Shown: positions 9,764 to 20,843, numbered from the stretch's first letter. The stretch is DNA of 51,911 nt from Alloascoidea africana (GCA_030581615.1 JAKTTT010000095.1:1-51911); one strand, 5' to 3'. Numbers and translations are program-made. Notes: generated by a model not told the origin, from the letters alone.

Positions 9764-10705
9764 CTAGTAGTTGTCTTTTAATTGCAGCAATCCTGATACA
9801 CATTTTTGGCCACGTTCATTCGTAATAGACAGTTGTAGTTTCCTCTCTTGCAAATCTGTAACACAATTCATTGTCATGCTTTCATCGACAAACAGAGGAT
9901 GCGAATTTTTGTACGAAAAAGAGCAGAACGGGAGAGCATGGAAAGGTTGGCCGAGCTGAGGAAGCACCATGGTCTGGCACCAGAACAGTAACAAAGTGAC
10001 AGTCAGGGGGCCCTGGACCACCAGGTCAGGCAGCCCCTCTTGCTCTTGGCAGTATTTTCTATCATAGTGAATTCTATGGGCATTGAAGGTCAGGGCAGAG
10101 TATCTGAAGAGAAGCGCTTGGGATGCTGCCAGAGTCAGTGTAAAGTCCGCTTTCGGGTCTTGGTCTTGTCCACTATTATCTGCCACACCCTTACTGGGAG
10201 CACCAGTGTTTTCTGTGTTTGTCGAGTATAGCAACGACCTTGATTCTTTCAGAAGCAATGAGGGCTCATCTTGTTCGTGAAAGTTTCGTTCGATGGTCAC
10301 AAATCCCCGAGGCTGATCTGTATTGGAGCCTAGGACTTTGTGTTTTGTCACCAGCTCTTCGCACTTGACAGAGGAGCCAAGCAGTAGATGTTGGCCTTCC
10401 GGAGCAAACTCCAGGCGTCCAGAAACCCAACGTCGCCGAGAAAACCACTTGCTTGTACTCTCTGTTAGAATCCGAGGAGCCTGTTGGTTATCATAGCCAT
10501 CCTCCGCGAGCTCAGACTCGCCTGTGTGTGGATTACAGTAGATGAAGTGGAAGCCTGGAGGAACCAGTAGCTGGCTTTTGCCAGAACCCACCAGCTCTTT
10601 CCTCAAGACCCGGGTCTGCTCTGGGAAATAAGAGCTTAGGGCCGAGAGCAAAAGCTCTGTCCGCGAAACGGTGGTTCTGTCCAACAGATTCCTTTTGGCT
10701 ATCAT
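9764..10705 (-). CDS. HTD2: Mitochondrial 3-hydroxyacyl-thioester dehydratase, type 2
   Basis: A 313-residue protein from the ATG at 10705 (yeast Htd2 is 280). The C-terminal hot-dog domain carries FRYSALTFNAHRIHYD (about 200-215), the dehydratase signature with the catalytic Asn/His region, followed by LPDLVVQGPL. The enzyme removes water from 3-hydroxyacyl-ACP in mitochondrial type II fatty acid synthesis, which supplies the lipoic acid precursor. The first 40 residues are basic with hydroxylated and leucine residues, fitting an import sequence. The frame is open a few codons further upstream without ATG. A polypyrimidine/CAG acceptor lies just upstream, so a small 5' exon is possible (see findings). 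The gene is divergent from RPF1. Confidence 0.88.
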   Translation of the reverse strand: MIAKRNLLDRTTVSRTELLLSALSSYFPEQTRVLRKELVGSGKSQLLVPPGFHFIYCNPHTGESELAEDGYDNQQAPRILTESTSKWFSRRRWVSGRLEFAPEGQHLLLGSSVKCEELVTKHKVLGSNTDQPRGFVTIERNFHEQDEPSLLLKESRSLLYSTNTENTGAPSKGVADNSGQDQDPKADFTLTLAASQALLFRYSALTFNAHRIHYDRKYCQEQEGLPDLVVQGPLTVTLLLFWCQTMVLPQLGQPFHALPFCSFSYKNSHPLFVDESMTMNCVTDLQERKLQLSITNERGQKCVSGLLQLKDNY

Positions 10706-10840
10706 CGTGACGAGCACTCTGGCAAAGAGGAGAGAAAAAGGTTATTAGCCCCGTGCTCACACAATTTTTTTTTTCTTTACATACACACCAGAAAAGTCTT
10801 CTCTACTCATCACATATATATCATACCAACAACCACCAAC
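10706..10840. promoter_or_regulatory. Shared divergent promoter HTD2/RPF1
   Basis: 135 bp separate the two start codons. A T-rich tract lies at 10765-10776, a CTCATC core (reverse GATGAG, the PAC core of ribosome-biogenesis genes) at about 10805-10810, and a TATATAT run at 10814-10820. The 6-mer alone is weak evidence, but it suits RPF1, a ribosome-assembly gene. Confidence 0.4.
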
Positions 10841-11719
10841 ATGGCTACGGATAAGAAGCTCAAGCTGGTAAAAAACAAGCAAAAGAGACAGCGGTTGTTT
10901 GCGGCTCTGAAGGATGAGCAGAACAAGACACGGCACAAGATGCGTGTTCAGCGGGCAAAGGAAGAAGAAGCCAACCCAGAGAAGAAAGAGGAGCGTCTGG
11001 CAAACAACGTCCCGGACACAATCGAGTCCAAGAGAGTCTTTGACGAGACTGTGAACGTCGGGCTCGAAGGAGATGACGAGTTTAGCAGCTACTTTGATGG
11101 GAAGACGCCCAAGATTCTCGTCACAACGAACGCTAATGCTAGAAAGCAGGCCTACGAATTTGCGGACATTTTGTTGGAGATAATACCCAACTCGACGTTT
11201 GTCAAGCGAAAGAGAGAGTTTTCTATCAAGAAGATGGCCGAGTTTTGCTCGAACCGCGAGTACACAGACCTGATTATTGTCAACGAGGACCGCAAACAGG
11301 TGAATGGCATCCAGTTCATCCACCTGCCCAACGGACCCACCTTCTACTTCTCCATCACCTCTCTGGTGTATCCCGAGCGGATCAGGGGCCATGGCCGCGC
11401 GACGGTGCACATGCCCGAGCTGATTCTGAACAACTTTTCAACGCGGCTGGGCCAGACGGTGGGCCGGCTGTTCCAGGCTTTGTTTCCGCACCAGCCCGAG
11501 TTCGAGGGCCGCAACGTGGTGACACTTCACAACCAGCGAGACTTTATCTTTTTCCGACGACACAGATACGTGTTCCGTAATGAAGAGAAGGTCGGACTAC
11601 AGGAGCTGGGGCCGCAGTTCACTCTCAAGCTGCGACGGGTCCAGCGAGGCATCCGGGACGAGGTCGAGTGGGAGCACCGTCCGGACATGGAGCGCGACAA
11701 GAGAAAGTTCTACCTGTGA
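10841..11719 (+). CDS. RPF1: Ribosome production factor 1 (Brix domain, 60S assembly)
   Basis: 292 residues, close to yeast Rpf1 (295). A lysine-rich N-terminal helix (KLKLVKNKQKRQRLFAALKDEQNKTRHKMR...) is followed by the Brix domain (about 85-265), which opens with PKILVTTNANA and includes LIIVNEDRKQVNGIQFIHLPNGPTFYFSI and the sigma70-like end RDFIFFRRHRYVF. Rpf1 acts in the nucleolus on 27S pre-rRNA processing and early 60S subunits. The GC content of the second half is higher than that of neighbouring genes. The ATG follows a clean ccaacATGGCT context. No intron. Confidence 0.95.
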   Translation: MATDKKLKLVKNKQKRQRLFAALKDEQNKTRHKMRVQRAKEEEANPEKKEERLANNVPDTIESKRVFDETVNVGLEGDDEFSSYFDGKTPKILVTTNANARKQAYEFADILLEIIPNSTFVKRKREFSIKKMAEFCSNREYTDLIIVNEDRKQVNGIQFIHLPNGPTFYFSITSLVYPERIRGHGRATVHMPELILNNFSTRLGQTVGRLFQALFPHQPEFEGRNVVTLHNQRDFIFFRRHRYVFRNEEKVGLQELGPQFTLKLRRVQRGIRDEVEWEHRPDMERDKRKFYL

Positions 11720-11965
11720 GAGTGAGATATATAGTATTCAGAGTAGAGAAAGAAGCATAACTGCCGTGTAAAGAAAAGCCGGATCGTGGCTGGAAGAGAC
11801 ACCCAAACACTCGTCTCCAGCCTCTGCTCTGCGCTTCACCACTTCCTCTCCTTCCCTCGCTCCACCACGCCAACTCAATCTTCCACCAGAGCCTCTAGCC
11901 ACAGCTTCCGCCTGCCCCTCCTCTTGTCAGAGAGACCTCCCCCTGGAAAGAGTGACTACGCCCAA

Positions 11966-14900
11966 ATGGATCCCTCAGGATTGGCCCAGATTGTGGCCGC
12001 ACTGGAGACTGTCCATAGCCCTCAATCCTCCAACGAAAACCGCAGAAGTGCCCAGGACGTAAGCACTGTTTTTGCCATGAAATTCTTGTTCTTTTTTTGC
12101 TCGCTGTCTCTTTTTTCTTTTTGGTCATCTCACTTTGTATAAGAAGCTCCAGTAGAACGTGGGGAAATGGGAATGAAAAGAAAGAAAAAATGAAAGCTTT
12201 TTCCATCGCCACACATTGTTCTTCTCACCCCTGATCAGCGATCAATGCCTTTGCAAACACAAACCCAGTTCTCTAACCTTTTCGTTTCTCGCTCTTTTGG
12301 TCTTCAAGTTTTTGGAACAAGTAAAACAAGAAGAGCAATCCCCATATTGGGGTTGGCAATTGGCCCTGCCCGACCAAGGCAATCCGGATGTCGTGAGACA
12401 CTTTGGCCTTACACTTCTTCAGCATGCGATACAATACCAATTCCTGATCTATGATTCCGAAAAGAAACTCGCCATTCGAAACTGGATAGTGGAGCTTGCT
12501 ACGAAAGCACGGGAGGCAGACCCTCACTACATCAAAGAGAAGATCGCCTTTTTGTGGGTCGCCGTTGCGAAGCGGGTCTGGGGCTCAATCACCCTCGGCG
12601 GTCCTGGCGCCCAATCTGACGACCACGAAGAAAACGCGAAAGGCGGTGTCGTAGATGATAACGGATGGAAGTTGATGGACGAGACCCTTTACGAATTGTG
12701 GAACCTGAACTCGACAACTAGAGAGCTTTCTCTGATTATATTTCGAACCCTCTTTGAGGATTTATATATGCTCGATGACTCCATCGCCGCCAAAAGAGGC
12801 ACTATATTGAGCGCACTTTGCCTCGAGGTCGTCACCTCCGAAGAGATTTTGGAAAATTACGACAGGAGGGGCGACGTCTTGAGAAACTGCCGTTATGGAG
12901 ATGATGGTTGGCTCAACAGATGGTCCAACTTCCTCGGCGAGTGCCTTGCAACAGATATCCGCGAGTCCGAAAAGTTTGCTATCAAAGTACTTCACACGTT
13001 GAAAACATGTCTTCATTGGGTATTCCCTCTCTCTTTACGGCGAGCAAATATCCTGGAAAGATTGAGCATGGCGTTGACAATCCCAAGTGTACAGGTCCAA
13101 ACATTGGCAACAGACTGCTTACACGCGCTTTTCACCAAGACTTACCACGACGAGGAAGACTTTCAAGCGATAATTGGTGTGGTGTTTTTAAGACCCGGAA
13201 TTGCCGCTTTGAGCCAAGTCTATCGTCAAGCAGACTGCGACCCAACAAATATCGACGAAAAGAGATACTCTCTACTGAAAAAGTTGGTTGAGATGGTGGT
13301 TGGGCTGAGCGAATATCTCAACGTTGTGAATCAATTACCGCCAGATGCTGACATTGAGACGTATTTGCGATTGGTACTGGATACAACGTCTCACCCAAGC
13401 CTTATCGTCTCAGGATTGTCTCTCCAGTTCTGGTGTTCGGTGCTGAGAGCGGACGAACTAGCAAATCGGCCTGATGTTCAAAGACTCCTTCCCGAATTAT
13501 TGAGAATTGCCTCCGAGCGCATTATAAACTACGAAGATGTTCCCGATGACAACGTTTCCAAGCAGTTTCTAGAAATTGATTTCGACTCTACCCCTGATAT
13601 TCAAATGTTTTTGGGGAACTACAGAAAGTTTATGGACGACATTGTTCGATTGACAGTTTGTAGAAGACCAATCGACGGCTTGACCTACCTTGAAAAGCGA
13701 ATGGAAGAATTTTTTGCTTCTGATTTAGGAAATCAAGCGTTGAATACGCCAAAGCTGGAATACAGTGGGAACCCAGCGTATTACTACGCGTATTCCCAAT
13801 TTGTTCTAACCGAGGCAGGCATACGCGGTATCAGTAGGTGGAAGGTGTGGTATACCGGAGGAGACCGCAAGGAGTTGAAAGAAAAATTGAAAACAATGGT
13901 TGAAGAGTTGTGCAAGCGAATCTTGCAAATAAGCATTAGTGATCCAATGCTTCTACGGAAACAGATCCAGACCTTGGTCCAGTTTGCTCCACTGTTGAAA
14001 ACAGTTTTGGAGCTAATGTTTCTGGTTTTGGAGAAAGTTTTGACAACCTGTACGCACGATAACCCTGAGACGAATTCTGATGAGGACCGCGAACTAATTC
14101 AAGATTTGCGTACCAGCTGTGGAACTGAACTGAACCGGCTAGCGTATATGATGCCAGAATCCTTGGTGCAAATATACGATGACCTGGAGCGTGTTGTTGC
14201 CCAAATCATTGGATCTGGAAAGCTCTCAGAACACGAGGCTGTGGCATTTAAATCGTTTTTACTTGTGGTTTCCCAAAGATCGGAAATAAATAACAAACCG
14301 GAAAAGTTCTCAAAGATTGTAGATCCGGAGCTTAATGCCTGGACAGAAGAAGGAACAATGAAAGGCTTGATGGAGCTGCCGTGGTTTATGGAACGGCTGG
14401 GAATTGTGAAAATCGCCGACTATTTCCGCAAAAGAGGCATTACTGCTGATACAAATCTTCTTACAGCGACAATGGATGAGGAAGGAAGACAATTGAAAGC
14501 CGAGCTAAAGAGTAAGTGGTCCGCGCTTTTCCCTATTCGTGCCACTCGAATCTACATCCAATATACTATCGAAAAGTTAGACCATAAATCGAAAGAGTAC
14601 AAGGATTTGCTAGACCTGTGGAAACCTCGAGTCCAACCGATCCTGCCACACATCTTACAGCTGATTGCTCAAATCCAGGCCTATCATAATCCCGAAAATT
14701 GGAAAAACCTTCCAGCAGAAGTGCAGAGCTTTGTTAAATACAGTTGCATGGAGCGATTTTGGCAGGTTGGCGTTTCAATTCAAACACGAGATAGCTTTGT
14801 GGAGGAGAATGTAAAGGCAATGCATACTCTCCGAGATTTTGCCGATTCTGTGGGTCATATAATTCGCTATACAAGAGAGTATGCTTTCCTAACGCTGGGC

Positions 14901-15926
14901 TCGATTACCCAGTTAGAGGAGACCATGTTTGAGATTCCAAACGTTGCTTCGAACATATGGATGGCGTTGGCTGGTGATTCTGCAGGAATCACTACGCACG
15001 CATGGAGGCATATGATCAACCTTGTTGTAAGGAACATTATCAAGTATTGTCCTAAAGATCACGTTGAGCCCTTTATGAAGGAATTTTTGCCGCTTGTTTT
15101 AAGACAAATCGACATGGTTCTTGTGGATAAATGGGAGCAGGTCTACCAAAACGGAGTTCTTATCACAGGCGATGAGGATGATGCAGCCTTATCAGCAGAA
15201 ATGATGGATGAGCATTTGCTTCGGCAGTTGACTGCTGTTGTGGCAAGGATGTTGATCGATCTCGCTGGTCAAGCCAACAGCAAATCCTCAACCAACCTTC
15301 ATGTATCACTTTTGCGCGATGTTATTACCAGAAACAAGGAGATTTTGGGTCCTTTTTTGACACTTTTAACTCATATCTTTTTGTTCAAAGACACGAGATG
15401 TAGTTTCAACGCGATACTTGTTCTCCGAAACATCTTGGGACGTATTCTATTGAAGGATGATGAGGTTGACGAGTTCCTTTGCGAGACAGTCATAAAAGCT
15501 TGCCTTCAAGTTATTTCAGACCCGTACTTTAGCGAGGTCCATAGTGAGGCAGGCTATTCCCTTGCCATAATATATGTGACACTACGGTCCAAAAGTGATC
15601 GGCCTGCCGTGGTGCTTGCACAATCCCTTTCATCATCAGTCTCCCCACAGCAGATTCAAGATTTCGAAGGGCGACTGTCAACTGCCAAGTCGCTACGACA
15701 GCAAAAGGCAACTTTTCTAGAGCTCTTGTCTATGGCCAACAAAGCCATGGAGCGACAGGAAAGAAACGATATGGCTACGCGCGAGGCCCATCAGAAACAA
15801 GAAGAATTGAAAGCTGCTAGGGAGAAGATGATCATTGAGGCAAACAGGAGGAAGAAGAAGGAAGGATTTGATGTAATGGATGATCCGTTTGTCGAGGATG
15901 GAGCGTTGACGAATTTGTTCAATTGA
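11966..15926 (+). CDS. MSN5: Karyopherin Msn5 (exportin-5 family), two exons
   Basis: Exon 1 is 11966-12058 (31 codons, MDPSGLAQIVAALETVHSP...) and exon 2 is 12309-15926, giving 1236 residues (1224 in S. cerevisiae). The 250-nt intron begins GTAAGC, has CTCTAACC 34 nt before its CTTCAAG acceptor, and is phase 0. Joining gives AQD-FLEQVKQEEQSPYWGWQLAL, the conserved start of exportin-5 proteins, then NPDVVRHFGLTLLQHAI and IKEKIAFLWVAVAKRVWG (importin-beta N-terminal and Exportin-1-like repeats). The rest is alpha-helical HEAT-repeat sequence. Msn5 exports phosphorylated regulators such as Pho4, Far1 and Crz1 from the nucleus with Ran-GTP, and also functions in tRNA export. The intron is about four times the usual size here. 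Confidence 0.93.
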
Positions 15927-16263
15927 TAGACCAAAGAACGAAAAAATAAAAATCAAGGAAAAAAAGGCATTGATTTGAAATCTAACTTTTTCTTTTTTTT
16001 TTGAACTAAAATATGATTCAAATGTTTCAACGACAACCCTGAAAGTTAAGAATGTACTGTACATAATTTTTTTTTCTCTTTTTGATTCCTTTTCTGTTGA
16101 CATTTTTATTGCTTTTAGACCATGTTCATGTTTTTTTAGCCTATACTCTGAATATATTTATATTTAATGGAAAAGAAAGAAAAAAGAGAGAGAAAAAGAG
16201 AAAATAAAACATTTGGATCATATTAGAAGCGTTATATAAATACAAATGAACAATGCTACACTT
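15927..16263. other. Intergenic, 337 bp between convergent MSN5 and NCP1
   Basis: A/T-rich 3'-UTR sequence with several A- and T-tracts (about 15957-15966, 15990-16002, 16068-16075, 16170-16210) that probably serve as polyadenylation signals for both genes. Nothing coding is seen. Confidence 0.6.
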
Positions 16264-18345
16264 CTACCAAACATCTTCCTGGTATACGTTCTGAACTTTT
16301 AAACTCTTGACCAGTTCTTCTGCTCTTGTTTGTGTTAGTCCCCTTTGTTGGGAAATAATCTTTACAAGAGTGGATTGAACATCTCGTGCCATTCGTGAGG
16401 CATCTCCACAGACGTAAAAATTCGCACCTTTTAAGAGCAACTCGTTAACCAATTTCGCATTCTCCAAAAGCTTATCTTGAACGTAAACTTTACCCTTTCC
16501 GTTTCCTTTCTCTCTTGAAAAAGCAGTAAACAGTTGGAACGACTCGCCAAGAACCGACTTGTAACCAGGCCATTCATCTTTATACAGAAAGTCTTCATCT
16601 GACCGTCTGCATCCAAAGAACAGGAGAATAGGCCCAATTGAAGGGACTCCTTTTTGTTTCTGTGCAACTCGTTCTCTTATAAAGCCTCTGAACGGAGCAA
16701 CGCCTGTACCTGGACCCACCATGATGATCGGCTTAGTTGGATTACTAGGAAGCTTAAAAGTGGATCGTCTGATATGAATCGGAACTTTGAAATTACGGTA
16801 CTTTCCCCTTGGACCATCAAGATCATAGGAGAGATCCGTGTCTCGTGGAGCATCTCCATTTTGTACCTGCTTAATGTTTAACAAAAGATTTGTCGCAACT
16901 CCCTTCACAAGATGGTCCACATCTGCGTACTTTTCTGATTCCACAACGGCTGTGATGTGTACAACAGATTTCTCTGAAAAAGGAGAAGACGAGATGGAGT
17001 AGTAGCGAGGTTGTAAGACAGGAACAAACTCAACGATAAACGAAAACGGAATGGCCGTCCACGGCTCTCCCTTTGAAATAAACAGCAAGGCGCGGGCGAT
17101 ATTAAAGTAGTTTTTTGATATTTTCTCATGAAATAGCTCTTTGTTCGAACCCAACTGGAGTGCCAATAGCTTTGCCTCGCTTGTTGTCGCAAAAGCGGCG
17201 ACGGACGTGAGAAACTGTCTCGAAATAGGACCATTTATTTCCAAATGGTGCCTGATGACAGCATCATAAGTAGTCGGTACTGGAAATGGAATGCCCGCAG
17301 TTGGATCAATCTTTTCAACAAAAATGCCAGCGTTCTTCTTCGCCTCAAGTCCGAGAAGATGGAGAAACCGATCCACTTCCTCGTTGGAATTGTTTGGCCA
17401 AAACGCCAAATGGTCTCCAGCCGTGTATTTGATACCAGAGTCGCCCAGTTCAATCTCGGCATGGATACAGTTTCGGTCTCCGGTATTCGTAAAAAGCTCT
17501 TTCGTGGTACGGATCGGGGCAATATATGGGCGTGTGTGCGAGTATGGCCCAGACAGGGTTGAAAGATCCAAATGTCGCTCTGTGGGCTCTCCGACGAAAA
17601 GGGTCTTGTTCCGGTCTTTCCACGAGCCTGTGAGTTCGGTGACTCTGAGAAATGGCTCGTACACGCTCTCCTTCTCTTCCAGCCGTTTCTCTTTTTGCCA
17701 GGAGCTGAACATCTCGTCCTTCCAAGCCAGGTAGTCCTCATCCATTGTTCCGAGCCCATCGTCGCCCAGGCCAAGCGGGCCAATTCTGTGGGCGCCAAGC
17801 TTTTGCAGAACAGCGTCTACATTTTTGCCCATAGAATTATAAAACTCATAGGTCGAGTTGCCCAAGCCGAAAATCACATAGTTCAGGTTAGAGAGCAGGT
17901 TTGGGTTTCCGCTTGCTTCCGATCCAAGATCCGAGACCAAATCATAAAACTCAATCGCATTGTCTGTCGGCTCGCCCTCCCCGTAGGTGGCCAACACAAA
18001 CACGACGACCTTATCCGCCGGGATTTGGTCCAAATCTTCATATTCAAAGTCTTCCAAATCCGCCGTCATCGTCCGCAGCGAAAAGCGGGACGCGGCTTCT
18101 TTTGAAAGACGAGAGGCGTAGTCTTCAGCCGTTCCTGTTTGAGATCCGTAGAAGATGATGACGTTCTTGTCGTTCGCTTCCATCTTTGCCAGAATACCGG
18201 ACGGCTGCTGGTCTCCATCCTCCACGCCGTGATCCACTGGTTTCTCCTTAACGCCCCATACCTTGTTTCTTGAGAAGTATAGTGTGGTGACCACGACAAT
18301 CGCCGCAAGGACAGAGACGTCCAGAAAATCGAGTTTGGCAGCCAT
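16264..18345 (-). CDS. NCP1: NADPH-cytochrome P450 reductase
   Basis: 693 residues (691 in S. cerevisiae). A single N-terminal membrane anchor (about residues 8-25) is followed by the flavodoxin-like FMN domain, with IIFYGSQTGTAEDYA (63-77) and ATYGEGEPTDNA. The linked FAD domain has RYYSISSSP, and the NADPH domain has IIMVGPGTGVAPFRGFI. The C-terminus ends YQEDVW with the stacking tryptophan. It is anchored in the endoplasmic reticulum and passes electrons from NADPH through FAD and FMN to P450s such as Erg11 and Erg5 in ergosterol synthesis. All cofactor motifs are intact, and no intron is seen. The start lies 146 bp downstream of the NSE3 stop on the same strand. The 5' half is GC-richer than the 3' half. 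Confidence 0.97.
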   Translation of the reverse strand: MAAKLDFLDVSVLAAIVVVTTLYFSRNKVWGVKEKPVDHGVEDGDQQPSGILAKMEANDKNVIIFYGSQTGTAEDYASRLSKEAASRFSLRTMTADLEDFEYEDLDQIPADKVVVFVLATYGEGEPTDNAIEFYDLVSDLGSEASGNPNLLSNLNYVIFGLGNSTYEFYNSMGKNVDAVLQKLGAHRIGPLGLGDDGLGTMDEDYLAWKDEMFSSWQKEKRLEEKESVYEPFLRVTELTGSWKDRNKTLFVGEPTERHLDLSTLSGPYSHTRPYIAPIRTTKELFTNTGDRNCIHAEIELGDSGIKYTAGDHLAFWPNNSNEEVDRFLHLLGLEAKKNAGIFVEKIDPTAGIPFPVPTTYDAVIRHHLEINGPISRQFLTSVAAFATTSEAKLLALQLGSNKELFHEKISKNYFNIARALLFISKGEPWTAIPFSFIVEFVPVLQPRYYSISSSPFSEKSVVHITAVVESEKYADVDHLVKGVATNLLLNIKQVQNGDAPRDTDLSYDLDGPRGKYRNFKVPIHIRRSTFKLPSNPTKPIIMVGPGTGVAPFRGFIRERVAQKQKGVPSIGPILLFFGCRRSDEDFLYKDEWPGYKSVLGESFQLFTAFSREKGNGKGKVYVQDKLLENAKLVNELLLKGANFYVCGDASRMARDVQSTLVKIISQQRGLTQTRAEELVKSLKVQNVYQEDVW

Positions 18346-18491
18346 GGAGGGCTACTTTTCGTTCTTGTCTGCCGGTTTTTACGAGTACAATAGTCCATTA
18401 TAGTCCAAAAACAGGCTTACGCCCATACAACCAGAGCTTATCTTTTTACTTGTTTAGTTAGTTTGATCCCTTCATCATTAAAACCCTCTAC

Positions 18492-19678
18492 TCAGGCTCC
18501 ATTCGGCCCGGCCAGAAATCCAAGCGAAAACTTGGTCTTCTCTGCTGTGTTTTCGTCATAGTCCTCCGCATAGACCGTGCGAACCACATTCATCAGCACT
18601 TCCTCGCCAAACTCGAGCTGGGCTCGCTGGCCCAAGCTATAGTGCACAATCTCTTCATCCCCTCTACCCGTTTCCAACTGTTTTACAATGTATCCATTTT
18701 TTTCCATCCTGTCTAGCCATTCCTGCGTCTTCCCGCCATTCGCCGTTATAACGGGGTTCTGGATCGTCTTCAAGTCCTCTTCTGGCTGACACAGAAATAT
18801 CTTTCGTAGTCTCTTCAGAAGGTCATTTGCATTCATGTAGTTTCGACTGAATGCAATAAATGAGACAACTGCAAGAACAAATCCAAAATAGGTCAGCTCT
18901 TTATCCGTAAAAGGCGCCATGCTTGTTTGGCGTCTTTGCAGTCCACCTCCAAGGACATTGTGTGCGTTTGGGAACCTTCCTTCATCACTCGAAACAACTT
19001 CTGAAAATTCTTCCCACATTGCTTCATAGTATTTCCTCGGGAGGGCCTTCACCAACATGTAGTGCGTGGTCGTTTTTGCCTTTGAACTTGTCTGAGATTG
19101 TGTAGCCGCTACTTCAGCTTCACCTCCTTGACTCCCTTCTGGTGACCCCTGAACCTGACTAGTTCTCTTCCTTTTTTGTTTTAATTTCTGCTGTTCCTTC
19201 AACATTTGGTTCTTTGCTTCCTTCTCAGAGACAATCAGCTTCTCTGGCGCTACCACAAGCTCCAACCCAAACAAATCGCGAAGCTGGTTTTGTGCTAATT
19301 TGAATATGCTATGGTAAGGGAATTGCTGCGTAGTCTCGTTCTTCCACACCATTTTTGTCAGCTTTTGACCTGTGATCATGGACCGCTGAAACTCTAACGC
19401 AAACACTGCTCGGACGAAAAGCTGCGTTAATTTCGTCTCTTTATCCTCTCGAGTATTAACTTCTGAGTATCCGTATCGGCTTTCTTTGAATGATTGGCTT
19501 GGGCCTTCCGTCTTTTGCGAGAAATTGTTCAACCTCTTTACTGGAGGCTCCTCCATATACTCTTCATCATCTTCGTCTTCATCCACAATCTTTAATAAAA
19601 AATCAGTAACTTTGTTCTGTATATACTGGTTCATCCATAGACTATACATACTCTTCTTTTGGATCTCCTTGGGGGCAT
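18492..19678 (-). CDS. NSE3: Smc5/6 complex subunit Nse3 (MAGE domain), probably two exons
   Basis: The long exon encodes a MAGE homology domain: FVRAVFALEFQR, FPYHSIFKLAQNQLRDLFGLELV, THYMLVKALP, FGFVLAVVSFIAFSRNYMNANDLLKRL (winged helix A/B) and YIVKQLETGRGDEEIVHYSLGQRA. Nse3 pairs with Nse1 and Nse4 at the heads of Smc5/6 and binds DNA. Two starts are possible. The unspliced one is ATG at 19649 (385 aa, MYSLWMNQY...). I prefer ATG at 19678 with a 27-nt exon (MPPRRSKRR) and a 62-nt intron 19651-19590 (GTATGT, TTACTGAT branch, ATTAAAG), giving 374 aa with a basic start and then an acidic IVDEDEDDEE stretch. Identity is secure; the start is not. It is divergent from INM1. Confidence 0.88.
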
Positions 19679-19858
19679 CCTGGAATCTATCTACGCTGGT
19701 CCCAATATCGTCTTGATCCTGCGCGTATTATTCGTGTCGCGTTTAAGATGCACCCATACACCCTTTCCCCGTTGCCTGGCACGTGGTCCGGGGTATTCTT
19801 CAGATCGAGAATCTTGGACTTTTCTAGCTCTTCAACGTTTTCTCGACACAGACTCAAA

Positions 19859-20843
19859 ATGGCCAAAAATATAAATCTGGAAGAAATTAGAGATACTCTA
19901 ATAGAGGTTGGCAAGCATGCCGGCGCGATTATTCGTGAAAAATCAGGGAAAATGGCATATGTCAATAAAGGAAGTAAGGCAATAAAATGAATGCGATTCT
20001 TGTCAAAAGCTTTGGTATTAATTATTCTCTTCAATTAAGCCGTTGATTTTGTTACGGAAACAGATAAAGCAGTGGAGGATTACATTAAGCAGACTCTGGC
20101 CGACAAATACCCCGACTTTAAATTCTTTGGCGAAGAATCATATGTTCCTGGCAAATCGGTCCTTACTGATGAACCGACATTTGTTGTCGATCCCATTGAC
20201 GGCACCACAAACTTCATACATGGTCTCCCATATTCATGTACGTCCTTAGGGTTCACCATAAACAAAATCCCAACTGTTGGTGTGATTTACAATCCTCATT
20301 TGAACCTTTTGTATTCGGCAATCAAGGGAAAAGGTGCTTTCTTGAACGACAACCCAATTCCCAAACCTTCCAAGCCGTTATCGTTGAGTACAAGTTTGCT
20401 GTGTATTGAATGGGGCACCGGCAGAATAGGAAACAACTTTCAGGTCAAGACTGGAACATTTAAGAACTTGGCAAATGAGGAGGGGACTGCTTTAGCTCAT
20501 GGGTTTCGCAGCTTTGGGTCTGCAGCCATGAACATTGCGTTTGTAGCGACTGGCGTTGTCGATGCCTACTGGGTATGTAGTTGGCTATTATTTTGAACAT
20601 GAACAGATTATTAACCACTGAAAATAGGAGGGCGGTTGTTGGGCATGGGATGTCTGTGCTGGATGGGTTATTCTTGAAGAAGCCGGCGGCAAAATGTTTG
20701 GCGGGAATGAAGGAGATTGGGATATTCCCGTGGATGGTAGAATATATCTTGCTGTGAGAGGTTCGCCTAATGATGACGATCAGAAGCAATTTGTGAAAGA
20801 CTTTTGGAGTAATATTCCTGGGAAGCTAGACTATAAGGCTTAG
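19859..20843 (+). CDS. INM1: Inositol monophosphatase, three exons
   Basis: Exons are 19859-19973, 20040-20572 and 20628-20843, for 287 residues (295 in S. cerevisiae Inm1). Intron 1 (66 nt, GTAAGG...TTAAG) is phase 1 and restores VNKGTVDFVTETDKAVE. Intron 2 (55 nt, GTATGT, ATTAACC branch, AATAG) is phase 0 and restores DAYW-EGGCWAWDVCAGWVILEEAGG. The metal and substrate signatures are present: GEES, DPIDGTTNFIHG (Li-sensitive Mg site) and WDVCAG. The enzyme hydrolyses inositol 1-phosphate to free myo-inositol for phosphatidylinositol synthesis. Without the third exon the catalytic WDxxA motif would be missing, so splicing is needed for activity. Confidence 0.95.

Noticed and set aside
10757-11410. 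Long minus-strand frame of 217 codons opposite RPF1
   Set aside because: It is a shadow of the conserved Brix-domain gene. Only its last codons might matter as the possible HTD2 5' exon.
17235-18105. Several long frames on both strands inside NCP1
   Set aside because: They arise from the GC-rich 5' half of NCP1, which has every P450-reductase motif. None resembles a family.
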